From Colwellia_A sp047621305 (GTDB lineage: Bacteria; Pseudomonadota; Gammaproteobacteria; Enterobacterales; Alteromonadaceae), in assembly GCA_047621305.1 (NCBI GenBank), contig JBLHNB010000002.1, positions 1-64,000 of the forward strand: a stretch of DNA of 64,000 bases. Direction: 5' to 3'. Shown piece after piece: positions 16,186 to 24,650 of the stretch. The notes below the pieces were generated by a model. It did not search any database, was not told the origin of the DNA, and was given only the letters and a program-made list of their open reading frames with translations. The translations under genes were made by a program, and so were the position numbers. Within the stretch, counting starts at the first letter, position 1, and each line of letters begins with the position of its first letter.

Positions 16186-17841
16186 ATGGAAGTAACCAGT
16201 AAAAATGATTTAAATGACTTTTCTCAACTGAATGTTTTGATCATTGACGATAACCGTTTAATTCATGACTTCATGAAAAGTACTTTTTTTGGTCTTGGAT
16301 TTCAAAATGTTAAATGTGCTGAAACGGCATTTTATGGTTTGAGGTTATGTGATGAAATGCCGTTTCATATCATTATATGTTCGTTCAATATCAAAAGTGA
16401 TAAAGACGGTTTTCATTTACTTGAAGAATTAAAGTTCAAAGGGCACGTTAAAAAAACAACCATATTGATATTTCTGAGTACACAGACAAGTGAGTCGTTA
16501 GTCAATTCAATTGTAGAATTACAACCTGATGATTTTTGGGTAAAACCTTTATCACCCAAATTGGTCAGTGATAGGTTGCACCAAACCATCGAATTGAAGA
16601 AAACCTTATTCAGTATTTATTATTCTATAGATCATAAAGATTTTGCAAAAGTGATTTATTATGCTGATCGGCATTTTCAGGACAATGAACTGGTAAAATA
16701 TCATGCAAATATATTAAGAATGAAAGGTGAGGCGTTACTGAGTTTATTGGAATATAAAGAAGCAGAACTTTTTTTCAAACAGCTTATTACAAAATATGAT
16801 TATGCTTGGGTACATGTTGGTTATGTAAAATCATTATTAAAACAAGGTCGTATTAATGATATTCACCAACTAGTAACAACCTTGATGAAAAAACCCGATA
16901 CCCGCTTTGCCATGCATGATATGTTGGCGCAGTATTATTTAGAACAAGAAGAGTTTGAACTCGCTTATGATGAGATAAAAAAAGCGACGGCACTTTCGCC
17001 ACGTAATATCGAACGTAATAAAAAAGCGTGGGATTTGGCACGACTAAACCATGATCATATGGGGCAATATGTAGCGACACGTAATATTGCTCAACAAGCC
17101 AAAAACTCTATTCATGACTCCCCAGTATTGCTGCTCAATGTTATACGTTCGGGCATTGATCTTGCTTGTACAATTACTGACGACAGTTCTGACAAGATAC
17201 TTGGGCAAGTTGAAGGTTTTATGCGTAAATTGGAAGCAGACTATGTTGATGCGTCTGATTTTAAAGAACAACTTATTGTGGCGCAGGCAAGGTTACACAA
17301 TGTTCGAAATGAAAAAGATCTAGCAACAAGGCTGGTGCAAACACATATAAACTTACGACCGTCCCCTTTGATAGAAGACAATTTAGATAAAGTAAAAGTT
17401 TTCCATGAGCTTGGTATGCGAGAAGAAGCTATTGCGTTACTCGGTGCTGTAAAAAATCAGATTGCAGGTGATTCATTATCAAGTGAGGTGATCAATAAGT
17501 ATGTGGATCAAGAAGCAGGTGAGCGTTCCGAAATACATTTTACCCCCAAACAATTGAACAGTATGGCTGTAGAGCTTTTCCAAAAAAATAAATTACAGCC
17601 GGCACTTGATTCTGTTGTACAAGCATTACAGCTTGCACCTAAAAATATAAAATTATTGTTTAGTATTTTTAAGATCCTTATTGTTATTAAAAAGCAAGGT
17701 GAAGCTGATGCAAGTCATGATGAATTGGCAGATAAAATTATTGGTTTGTTGGAAAGCTTTAATTTAGATGAAAGAAGATTAGATGCGTATAAAAGCCTAA
17801 AAGCAAAATGGGATGCTGACAGCGATAAAACGGTTCATTAA
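16186..17841 (+). CDS. Receiver-like domain fused to TPR repeats
   Basis: A 551-residue protein. Residues ~13-135 form a receiver domain with the acidic pair Asp21-Asp22 and the conserved lysine (Lys120 in FWVKPLSP), but the phospho-acceptor position reads ICSFNI, placing Ser66 where Asp is expected. The rest (~140-540) is helical with TPR-like repeats, for example KYHANILRMKGEALLSLLEY and MAVELFQKNKLQPALDSVVQALQLAPKN. Similar receiver-TPR proteins occur in marine gammaproteobacteria, without a firm role. The missing Asp suggests phosphorylation-independent protein binding. The monocistronic setting offers no partner; a sensor kinase lies 1.4 kb downstream beyond another gene. Confidence 0.85.
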   Translation: MEVTSKNDLNDFSQLNVLIIDDNRLIHDFMKSTFFGLGFQNVKCAETAFYGLRLCDEMPFHIIICSFNIKSDKDGFHLLEELKFKGHVKKTTILIFLSTQTSESLVNSIVELQPDDFWVKPLSPKLVSDRLHQTIELKKTLFSIYYSIDHKDFAKVIYYADRHFQDNELVKYHANILRMKGEALLSLLEYKEAELFFKQLITKYDYAWVHVGYVKSLLKQGRINDIHQLVTTLMKKPDTRFAMHDMLAQYYLEQEEFELAYDEIKKATALSPRNIERNKKAWDLARLNHDHMGQYVATRNIAQQAKNSIHDSPVLLLNVIRSGIDLACTITDDSSDKILGQVEGFMRKLEADYVDASDFKEQLIVAQARLHNVRNEKDLATRLVQTHINLRPSPLIEDNLDKVKVFHELGMREEAIALLGAVKNQIAGDSLSSEVINKYVDQEAGERSEIHFTPKQLNSMAVELFQKNKLQPALDSVVQALQLAPKNIKLLFSIFKILIVIKKQGEADASHDELADKIIGLLESFNLDERRLDAYKSLKAKWDADSDKTVH

Positions 17842-18054
17842 CACATTATTTATATTTAGGACTATTATTAGAAAAATAGCCCTAAATATAAATACTTGTG
17901 CTACTGCTAGCCTAAAAAAAAGCTCAAATTCGTATTTAAATAAGTATTTAATAACTTTTTTTGAATCGATTGCTAAAGTAGGTGTCGTTATAGACTCTTA
18001 TGTCAACATATTAATATACATATGGCTAATGCTCGAATATTTGTAATTTATATT

Positions 18055-18067
18055 TTGTATACATTAT
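18055..18067. promoter_or_regulatory. Candidate operator shared with the hydroxyproline locus
   Basis: TTGTATACATTAT lies 40 bp before the start of the pyrroline-carboxylate reductase gene. It matches, in 12 of 13 positions, the sequence at 25748-25760 in the divergent promoter region of the hydroxyproline genes. The palindromic TTGTATACAA-type core is of the form bound by FCD-type GntR regulators. A specific regulator is inferred, not shown. Confidence 0.55.
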
Positions 18068-18107
18068 GCAATAATGAGTTATAACTCGTTTACCTAAAAA
18101 CCCCAAA

Positions 18108-19064
18108 ATGATCACTATCGACGCTTTAACAGTAAACCAAGCTTTAGCTTTTCCTTCTTTGATTAATGCCTTAGAACAAGGCTTTTTAAGTGAAATTGTT
18201 GTACCTCCTCGATTACATTTTGACATGGAAAACCCCAAAGAAAATCGAGAAACCACCTTACTTATGATGCCAGCATGGCAAAAAGGGGAGGTTGCAGGAG
18301 TTAAATTAGTAACCGTAGCACCTAATAACGCTCAGAAAAACCTGCCGTCAATTCAAGGTATATATTTATTGCTAGATGTTAGTACTGGCTCGCCAATTGC
18401 CATGATGGATGCTCCTGCATTGACGGCAAAACGTACGGCTGCGGCGTCGGGTTTAGCTTCTCGTATTTTGTCTCGAGAAAATAGCCGTAATTTATTGGTC
18501 ATAGGTACAGGTACATTGTCATCACAGCTTATTGAAGCTCATTGTTCTGTTCGTCCGATTAAACAGGTAAAAATATGGGGTAGGTCTTTAAAAAAAGCGC
18601 AAACCGTTTGCGATTTGGTTGCTCATCTGAATATTGATTGTCAGCCGGTAATTGATATTGAGATCCATGTAGAAGAAGCTGATATTATTTCATGTGCAAC
18701 CTTGAGTCAAAAGCCATTACTTTTTGGAAAATGGTTGAGGGCAGGTCAACATCTCGATATGGTTGGTGCTTATCGGCCAGATATGCGTGAAATGGATGAT
18801 GAATGTCTATTACGGGCACGTGTATTTGTTGATAATTTTGATAGTGCACTTCGTGAAACCGGTGATATTGCTATTCCTTTAAGTAAAGGGGTAATTACAG
18901 AGCATGATATTGAAGCTGATTTGTTTTCACTGTGTAAAAAAGATACTATTGTTACTAGACAAGCTGATGATATTACGGTATTTAAATCAGTAGGACATGC
19001 ACTTGAAGACCTCATTGCTGCAAAACTTGTCGCTCAATATGTTAAAGAGAATGCAAAAAATTAA
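18108..19064 (+). CDS. Delta1-pyrroline-2-carboxylate reductase (ornithine cyclodeaminase family)
   Basis: A 318-residue member of the ornithine cyclodeaminase / mu-crystallin family. The conserved LTAKRTAAASGLASRIL segment, the NAD(P)-binding LLVIGTGTLSSQLIEAH loop, VKIWGRS, and DMVGAYRPDMREMDD are present. In hydroxyproline-degrading bacteria such enzymes reduce delta1-pyrroline-2-carboxylate, the product of trans-3-hydroxy-L-proline dehydratase, to L-proline. A dehydratase of that type is encoded at 24651-25682 and both promoters share a candidate operator, which favours this role over ornithine cyclodeaminase. It is not physically part of the main locus, being 5-7 kb away. Confidence 0.82.
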   Translation: MITIDALTVNQALAFPSLINALEQGFLSEIVVPPRLHFDMENPKENRETTLLMMPAWQKGEVAGVKLVTVAPNNAQKNLPSIQGIYLLLDVSTGSPIAMMDAPALTAKRTAAASGLASRILSRENSRNLLVIGTGTLSSQLIEAHCSVRPIKQVKIWGRSLKKAQTVCDLVAHLNIDCQPVIDIEIHVEEADIISCATLSQKPLLFGKWLRAGQHLDMVGAYRPDMREMDDECLLRARVFVDNFDSALRETGDIAIPLSKGVITEHDIEADLFSLCKKDTIVTRQADDITVFKSVGHALEDLIAAKLVAQYVKENAKN

Positions 19065-19255
19065 ATAATTTATTGAATTAAGAGGAAATTTATCTGTTTA
19101 GCAACTAAATTATTATAGAGAAAGTGAATATTTAGTTGCGGTCGAGTTAGCATTATTTTTATTCAATATTTTGATTAACACAGCTAAAGCTTAAACACAT
19201 AATAAATTCAGTTGATTAGCGTTAAATGGAAACACAGAATTACAGGAACAATTTA

Positions 19256-20845
19256 ATGTCAAATGCGATTTCCTCTACCAATAAGTTAAGTCGACGAGTA
19301 CTTGCTTATATCTTTGTGTGTAGCTCTATTTTATCCTTATGCTCAACAGCTATTCAATTATATGTTGATTATCAAGATAATTTATCGTCGTTAAATCAGC
19401 GTTTTGACAATATAGAAACTAGCTATATTCAATCGATTTCTACTAGTTTATGGGACTTTAATGAAGCCCTTGTCCAACAACAAATACAAGGTATTGTTAA
19501 ATTACCGGACATTCGTTTTGTTAAAATCACCACGGGCTTTGGTAAAGTTTATCAGCACGGTAATGAAAACGTTGTGGCGGCGAAAGTTGTAGAATACCCT
19601 ATTTCTTATGAGCAGAATAATATTGGCATCTTGATTGTTTCTGCTGATTACGAGGATATTTATGCTCGACTTTGGCAAAAAGCCGGTTTTATTGTCGCCT
19701 CTGAATTTGTAAAAATATTTATTGTTGCTTTATTAATGGGCTTTATTGTTCATTGGTTGATCACGCGTCATATCTACCGTATTACGACTTATTCACAAAA
19801 TATTTCAGGTGAAAACTTAGATGTACCGCTGACTTTACTTAAACGTTCAGCAAATAAAGATGAATTAGATTTGTTAGTTAATGCCATTAACGATATGCGT
19901 TTAAAACTCAAAAATGACATTATTAAACTTGGTGAAGCTGAAAATGCACTGATCAGCCTAAATGGTGAATTAGAAATAAAAGTATATGACCGAACCTCTA
20001 AACTCGCTGAAAGCAATAAGCAGCTACAAGTATCTCTGGACCATTTAACCTTAGCAAAAGATCAGTTGGTGCAATCTGAAAAAATGGCATCTTTAGGGCA
20101 ATTAGTTGCTGGTGTTGCTCATGAAGTAAATACCCCTTTAGGTATTTGTGTAACGTCAATTACTGCATTAAAAGAAAAAGTGCATGAACTAACCAATGCC
20201 ATTGAAACTGAAAATCTAACTAAATCTAAGTTAACCCGTACATTAGCCTTATTGTTGGAATATCAACAAATTATTGAGCGTAGCTTATCTAAAGCTGTTG
20301 ACTTAATTCGCGGCTTTAAATCAGTCGCGGTGGAACATCACACTGATCCAGAATTAAAAATCAACTTGGCACAACATGTTAATGATGTTGTTAACACAGT
20401 GAAAACGCTCTTTAAACGTAAAAACTATAATATTATTGTTGAAGTTGATAAGTCACTTAATTTAGTTACCTATCCAAGTGCATGGAATCAAATATTGACT
20501 AATTTTTTGATGAATTCCCATATACATGGTTTTGAAAATAGGGATAGTGGTGAAATTTCTATAAATTTCACTGAAAAAAATGGATTCTTAACGCTTATTT
20601 ATAAAGATAATGGTCAAGGGTTACAAGAGGACATTAAGCATCGAATTTTTGATCCCTTCGTGACCACTAAGCGTGGGCAAGGTGGTACCGGCTTAGGTAT
20701 GAATATTGTCTTTAATCTAGTTGATGCTAAATTAGGTGGCACTATACAATGTCTTGATAGTGATGTGGGCTGTGTCTTTAAAGTTAAGGTACCTATAGGG
20801 CATGATAAAATAGTTACCGCGGCGGAAATCAGCAGCCAATATTAA
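19256..20845 (+). CDS. Sensor histidine kinase with periplasmic input domain
   Basis: A 529-residue membrane kinase: transmembrane helix near the N terminus (AYIFVCSSILSLCSTAIQLY), a ~110-residue periplasmic domain, a second helix (IFIVALLMGFIVHWLI), a HAMP-like linker, a coiled coil (~230-280), the H-box VAGVAHEVNTPLG with the phospho-accepting His, and a HATPase with NSHIHGF, DNGQG and GTGLGMNIV. The H-box with VNTPL is typical of C4-dicarboxylate-sensor-like kinases. The ATG at 19256 has an AGGAA site; one ten codons upstream has none. No cognate regulator is adjacent. Its sensor half resembles that of the hybrid kinase at 39340. Confidence 0.92.
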   Translation: MSNAISSTNKLSRRVLAYIFVCSSILSLCSTAIQLYVDYQDNLSSLNQRFDNIETSYIQSISTSLWDFNEALVQQQIQGIVKLPDIRFVKITTGFGKVYQHGNENVVAAKVVEYPISYEQNNIGILIVSADYEDIYARLWQKAGFIVASEFVKIFIVALLMGFIVHWLITRHIYRITTYSQNISGENLDVPLTLLKRSANKDELDLLVNAINDMRLKLKNDIIKLGEAENALISLNGELEIKVYDRTSKLAESNKQLQVSLDHLTLAKDQLVQSEKMASLGQLVAGVAHEVNTPLGICVTSITALKEKVHELTNAIETENLTKSKLTRTLALLLEYQQIIERSLSKAVDLIRGFKSVAVEHHTDPELKINLAQHVNDVVNTVKTLFKRKNYNIIVEVDKSLNLVTYPSAWNQILTNFLMNSHIHGFENRDSGEISINFTEKNGFLTLIYKDNGQGLQEDIKHRIFDPFVTTKRGQGGTGLGMNIVFNLVDAKLGGTIQCLDSDVGCVFKVKVPIGHDKIVTAAEISSQY

Positions 20846-20911
20846 CTCTGCCACTACAAATAGACTCGGTAAGGTATAGAGTTAGCGCTTACCAAGTTGT
20901 ATTCAGATGAG

Positions 20912-21313
20912 TTATATATTATCAATCTGTGTCAGTACCATACTGGTATAATCAACCATGCCGACAATTTTGTCATTTTCTATTACGGGTGCCGTATGCA
21001 CACCAAAACGTTCAAATAAGCGAACACAATAACGCACATCCATACTTGGCTTTACCGATAATATCGGTTTCGACATGATCTCATACAAGTTTACACGTTC
21101 TGGCGAACGGTCTCTCGCAATGACTTGCTTGGCTATATCGGCAAGTAAAACTAATCCATATTCATCGTCATCATGGCGTTTATTGATTATTATGGCGGAC
21201 ACATTATGCTCTTTAGCTAATTTTATGCCTTGTGCAACCGTTACCATGCCATCACTGAATTGAAAGCTATCACTTTGCATAGCATCTTTAACAAACGTTT
21301 TTTTAGTTTTCAT
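20912..21313 (-). CDS. CBS-pair domain protein
   Basis: A 133-residue protein made of two CBS motifs and little else (VKDAMQSDSFQF ... VSAIIINKRHDDDEYGLVLLADIAKQV; MSKPILSVKPSMDVRYCVRLFERFGVHTAPVIENDKIVGMVDYTSM). CBS pairs bind adenine nucleotides and regulate partners. Its ATG overlaps the stop of the PII-like gene by four bases, so it is the last gene of the DUF1538-DUF1538-PII-CBS operon and is probably a nucleotide-sensing regulator of the membrane proteins. No catalytic domain is present. Confidence 0.88.
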   Translation of the reverse strand: MKTKKTFVKDAMQSDSFQFSDGMVTVAQGIKLAKEHNVSAIIINKRHDDDEYGLVLLADIAKQVIARDRSPERVNLYEIMSKPILSVKPSMDVRYCVRLFERFGVHTAPVIENDKIVGMVDYTSMVLTQIDNI

Positions 21314-21660
21314 AGTTCTTCCTCAACCTTACCTTTGAGTCGCTCAATTTGATGGGCAACTCCTACTGCATCTTCAACATCTATCTGAATCGCAATACCT
21401 TTTCCTGAATCTTTATCAAATCCAGCAGCTTGAGATATGCGTTCTAAAATTTTTCGGCTCAGATGCTCTTCAACAACAAACAGCAATACATCTCTTTGTG
21501 TTTCAAGTTGCATGCCAAAAAAAGTGCGCTGTCGATGAATACCTTCACCGCGAGCATTATTAATAATTGTGGCTCCGGTCGCGCCAGCCATGCGTGCTGC
21601 TTTCATTACCGCATCAGTTACATCGTCTTCGGTGAAAGCTATAATTAGTTTGAAATGCAT
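21310..21660 (-). CDS. PII-like signal transduction protein
   Basis: A 116-residue protein with the PII (GlnB/GlnK-like) ferredoxin-like fold pattern: N-terminal MHFKLIIAFTEDDVTDAVMKAARMAGATGATIINNARGEG split over strand-helix-strand, a T-loop-like QRTFFGMQLETQRDVLLFVVEE, and a C-terminal GKGIAIQIDVEDAVGV. It lacks the tyrosine-containing T-loop of classical GlnB, so it is one of the non-nitrogen PII-like proteins that sit beside transporters. It lies between the DUF1538 genes and the CBS gene and likely binds a nucleotide and regulates the membrane components. Confidence 0.85.
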   Translation of the reverse strand: MHFKLIIAFTEDDVTDAVMKAARMAGATGATIINNARGEGIHRQRTFFGMQLETQRDVLLFVVEEHLSRKILERISQAAGFDKDSGKGIAIQIDVEDAVGVAHQIERLKGKVEEEL

Positions 21661-21687
21661 AATATTTCCCTAATGTCTTTAATATAT

Positions 21688-22455
21688 TTAACGTTTTGTG
21701 TGCGTTTTTATTTGTGTAATTTGTGCGTAAGCCATCACGGCTATAATTGGAAATAAGCTGGCAAATGCGATTAAACCAAAACCATCAATTAAGGGGCTTC
21801 TGCCTGGAATTGTACTGGCAAGACCTAAACCCAATGCGGCGACTAAAGGCACAGTGACGGTTGATGTGGTTACCCCTCCTGAATCATAAGCGAGTGGGAC
21901 AATCAGTTTAGGGCAATAAAAAGTTTGAATAACAACAATTATATAGCCAACAATAATGTAATATTGAAGAGGATGGCCAACAACAATTCGATAGCTGCCC
22001 AAGGAGATACCAACAGCAACACCAATAGCGACAGAAATACGTAAATTATTTGCGTTAATCGCGCCACCAGAAACTTCTTCTGCTTTTAATGCTACAGCAA
22101 TTAAAGAAGGCTCAGCAATGGTGGTACTAAAACCAATAGCAGCTGCAAAAATATAAATCCAGTAATAATCATACCAAGAATGTTCTGCATTTAGCTGAAG
22201 ATTACTGTTAATAAACTCTACTGCGGTGAGCTGTTCAGCCATCATTTTTCCCAAAGGAAACAAGGCTTTTTCTAAGCCAAGCAAAAAAAGTGCTAAGCCT
22301 AGTAGTACGTAAAAAAAACCAAAACCTACTTTTTTAACATTGGGAATTGCACGGCGAATAACAAACAGTTGAAAGACCAAAATGATCGATAATATCGGGA
22401 TCACATCGATAATTGTCGCTTTGAGGGTCTGTAATATTTCAATGAATAAATTCAA
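21688..22455 (-). CDS. DUF1538 family membrane protein (second copy)
   Basis: A 255-residue polytopic membrane protein, about six or seven hydrophobic helices, of the DUF1538 family. Near the C terminus the segment DSGGVTTSTVTVPLVAALGLG followed by PLIDGFGLIAFASLFPI is shared almost word for word with the paralogue encoded just upstream. A transport role is assumed for the family but the substrate is unknown. The likely start is TTG (22455), aligning with the paralogue's N terminus. It follows the first copy by 18 bp and precedes the PII-like gene by 27 bp. Confidence 0.87.
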   Translation of the reverse strand: MNLFIEILQTLKATIIDVIPILSIILVFQLFVIRRAIPNVKKVGFGFFYVLLGLALFLLGLEKALFPLGKMMAEQLTAVEFINSNLQLNAEHSWYDYYWIYIFAAAIGFSTTIAEPSLIAVALKAEEVSGGAINANNLRISVAIGVAVGISLGSYRIVVGHPLQYYIIVGYIIVVIQTFYCPKLIVPLAYDSGGVTTSTVTVPLVAALGLGLASTIPGRSPLIDGFGLIAFASLFPIIAVMAYAQITQIKTHTKR

Positions 22456-22473
22456 CTGAGTACACTCATCTTG

Positions 22474-23211
22474 TTAGCCCAGTGCCATGCCATACATCAT
22501 CACAAAAATAATAGGCATCAAAGAAGCAAAGGCAATTAAACCAAAACCATCAATCATGGGGTTTCTCCCTTTAATCGCGGAGGCAAGGCCAACACCTAAA
22601 GCTGTTACTAAGGGCACAGTAATGGTTGATGTGGTTACCCCGCCAGAATCGTAGGCAATACCAATAATCCAATTGGGTGCGAAGGCTGTCATGATGACCA
22701 CCAAGACATAACCCCCAATGATCAAGTAATGAATTGGCCAAGCACGAATAATACGTAATACACCGACCACAATCGCAAATCCAACGGCTGCTGCAACGGT
22801 ATAACGTAGGCCATTAGCATATTGCAACTGTGCTTGTGCACTTAATTCTATAATACCACCAGATGCAGCGATTGCAGCGGCTTCTTTTGCGACTGCAATT
22901 AATGCTGGCTCGGCAACGGTTGTACCGAAACCTAGGCAAAAAGCAAAGGTTAACAGCCAGCCAATACTGCCTTTACGTGCAAAAGCTTGCGCCATAGATT
23001 CACCAATGGGAAATAAACTCATTTCAAGGCCGTAGATGAAAAAAGTTAGCCCCAGCACCACCAAAAATAAACCTATTACTATTTCGCCGATATTGGGCAT
23101 CGGCTGCTGTAAAACAACAAACTGGAAAAAAGCGATCACTAAAATTATCGGTAGTAAGTCTTTAAAACTACCGATAAAAGCTTTTAAAAAAGAGAGGAGT
23201 TGCTGATTCAT
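22474..23211 (-). CDS. DUF1538 family membrane protein (first copy)
   Basis: A 245-residue polytopic membrane protein, homologous to its downstream neighbour. Conserved elements include the LLPIILVIAFFQFVVLQQP first helix, an FGTTVAEPALIAVA turn, DSGGVTTSTITVPLVTALG and PMIDGFGLIAFASLMPI. The two copies probably form a heteromeric complex. First gene of a four-gene operon (two DUF1538, PII-like, CBS). A TATACT -10-like element is at 23239-23244 and an octanucleotide repeat array lies about 45 bp upstream of that. Confidence 0.88.
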   Translation of the reverse strand: MNQQLLSFLKAFIGSFKDLLPIILVIAFFQFVVLQQPMPNIGEIVIGLFLVVLGLTFFIYGLEMSLFPIGESMAQAFARKGSIGWLLTFAFCLGFGTTVAEPALIAVAKEAAAIAASGGIIELSAQAQLQYANGLRYTVAAAVGFAIVVGVLRIIRAWPIHYLIIGGYVLVVIMTAFAPNWIIGIAYDSGGVTTSTITVPLVTALGVGLASAIKGRNPMIDGFGLIAFASLMPIIFVMMYGMALG

Positions 23212-23287
23212 TGCACTTAAACGTTAATATTTTTATTTAGTATAAATAAATATGTAGAAAGTACGTTGATCTAGGTTAAATTGTGCT

Positions 23288-23357
23288 CAGTGAATCAGTG
23301 AATCAGTGAATCAGTGAATCAGTGAATCAGTGAATCAGTGAATCAGTGAATCAGTGA
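23288..23357. repeat. Octanucleotide tandem repeat array, CAGTGAAT x 8.75
   Basis: Eight perfect contiguous copies of the 8-mer CAGTGAAT (23288-23351) plus a partial ninth copy (CAGTGA). It lies between the stop of the FAD oxidoreductase gene and the promoter region of the DUF1538 operon, on whose upstream side it would sit at roughly -55 to -125. Pure short repeats of this kind gain and lose units by strand slippage. Confidence 0.95.
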
Positions 23358-23366
23358 GTGGATGAT

Positions 23367-24635
23367 CTAATTAAACCGACTGATGCAAAAAGGGCTGATA
23401 TCTATAACTGTTTCTTTATTTGTCATAAGCTGACCTATCAACTTTCCAGTAATAGCGCCTTGAGTTAAACCAAGGTGTTGATGACCTAACGCAAAAAAAA
23501 CATTCGCGTGATTGGGCGCTTGTCCGATCACTGGTAGTGAATCAGGAAGAGAAGGACGAAAACCAAGCCATCTTTGCTGATCTGTGGCAGTGTCTTTATC
23601 AAATGGTGCAATATTTACTAATAATTCTTTTGCATGGCGATAAAGCATGTCAGCACGTTGCATATTGGCTTTTTGTTTAAGACCAGCGAATTCAACTGTA
23701 CCTGAAAGTCTCAGTCCTTGGGTCATCGGTGTCATGATAAAACGGCGGTCTGCGGAAGCCACAGGTCGAGATAATTCAGCTTCGGTTGCTTGTTCTAAAT
23801 CTAAGCTATAACCTCGTTCCGCTTCTATTGGTAAGTGATAGCCTAATTGATTGAGTAATGGCTTTGACCAAGCACCTGTAGCAATAACAACGAGATCAAA
23901 TGTTAAGTGTTTTTCATCACTGATTAAGTTTACTTTGTTTGCGCGATGTTCTATTTTTTTAACAATAAATTGTTGATATTTAGCACCTATAGCCAGTGCG
24001 TAATTTCCTATTGAGGTACAAATAGCAAAAGGATCAGCCGTATGCGCAACCTCAGTAAAATATAAAGCATACTGAATTTTTTCACTTAAATTTGGCTCTA
24101 ATAATAAGACTTGTTGGCGGCTAAGTAACTTTACCGCAATACCTGCGTTTCGATAGTGCTGATATTGTTTTTTAGCTGCTTTTAATGATGCCTTTTCAAA
24201 AACAAGTAAGCTGCCTCTTTTGGTTAATAAATGCTTGGCATTTGCTGCTTTTAATATTGGCAGGTAATAGCTAATCGCATGTTTATTGAGTGTTTTTAGC
24301 GCTTCACTATTCTTGCTTCGCTTTGATTGCAGCATGTTAGCGATGAATTTGATAAACCAAGGTAATACTTTGGGGAGATAGCTAGGTGACAAGGCGATTG
24401 GACCTAAGGGATCCATTAACAATTTAGGTAATTGCCATAATAAGCTAACCTCAGCTAATGGAAATACTTGTTCAGCTGCGAAATGTCCGGCATTTCCCTT
24501 AGAACAGCCTTCACCAATACCTGTTTTATCGAGTAAGGTTACGTTAAAACCAAGTGCTTGTAATTCAGCCGCGCAATTAACACCAATAATGCCTGCGCCT
24601 ATTACTGCTACGGATTTGTTATTTTCTGTATTCAT
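23367..24635 (-). CDS. D-amino acid dehydrogenase family flavoenzyme, probable D-hydroxyproline dehydrogenase
   Basis: A 422-residue DadA-type FAD-dependent oxidoreductase. The N-terminal Rossmann loop VIGAGIIGVNCAAEL, the GCSKGNAGHFA segment, ERGYSLDL in mid-protein and the C-terminal GHQHLGLTQGAITGKLIG are family features. Among hydroxyproline genes it most likely oxidises cis-4-hydroxy-D-proline, the epimerase product, to delta1-pyrroline-4-hydroxy-2-carboxylate, passing electrons to the respiratory chain. The ATG at 24635 has a GAG ribosome-binding site; another ATG four codons upstream (24647) is possible. It follows the 3-hydroxyproline dehydratase gene closely and is co-transcribed. 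General D-amino acid activity cannot be excluded. Confidence 0.85.
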   Translation of the reverse strand: MNTENNKSVAVIGAGIIGVNCAAELQALGFNVTLLDKTGIGEGCSKGNAGHFAAEQVFPLAEVSLLWQLPKLLMDPLGPIALSPSYLPKVLPWFIKFIANMLQSKRSKNSEALKTLNKHAISYYLPILKAANAKHLLTKRGSLLVFEKASLKAAKKQYQHYRNAGIAVKLLSRQQVLLLEPNLSEKIQYALYFTEVAHTADPFAICTSIGNYALAIGAKYQQFIVKKIEHRANKVNLISDEKHLTFDLVVIATGAWSKPLLNQLGYHLPIEAERGYSLDLEQATEAELSRPVASADRRFIMTPMTQGLRLSGTVEFAGLKQKANMQRADMLYRHAKELLVNIAPFDKDTATDQQRWLGFRPSLPDSLPVIGQAPNHANVFFALGHQHLGLTQGAITGKLIGQLMTNKETVIDISPFCISRFN

Positions 24636-24650
24636 TGAACAACTCATTAT

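Noticed and set aside
18108..19064. Ornithine cyclodeaminase
   Set aside because: Family match is equal, but the shared operator with the hydroxyproline locus and the presence of the dehydratase favour delta1-pyrroline-2-carboxylate reductase.
23288..23357. CRISPR-like direct repeats
   Set aside because: The units are 8 bp and contiguous without spacers, so this is a simple tandem repeat, not a CRISPR array.
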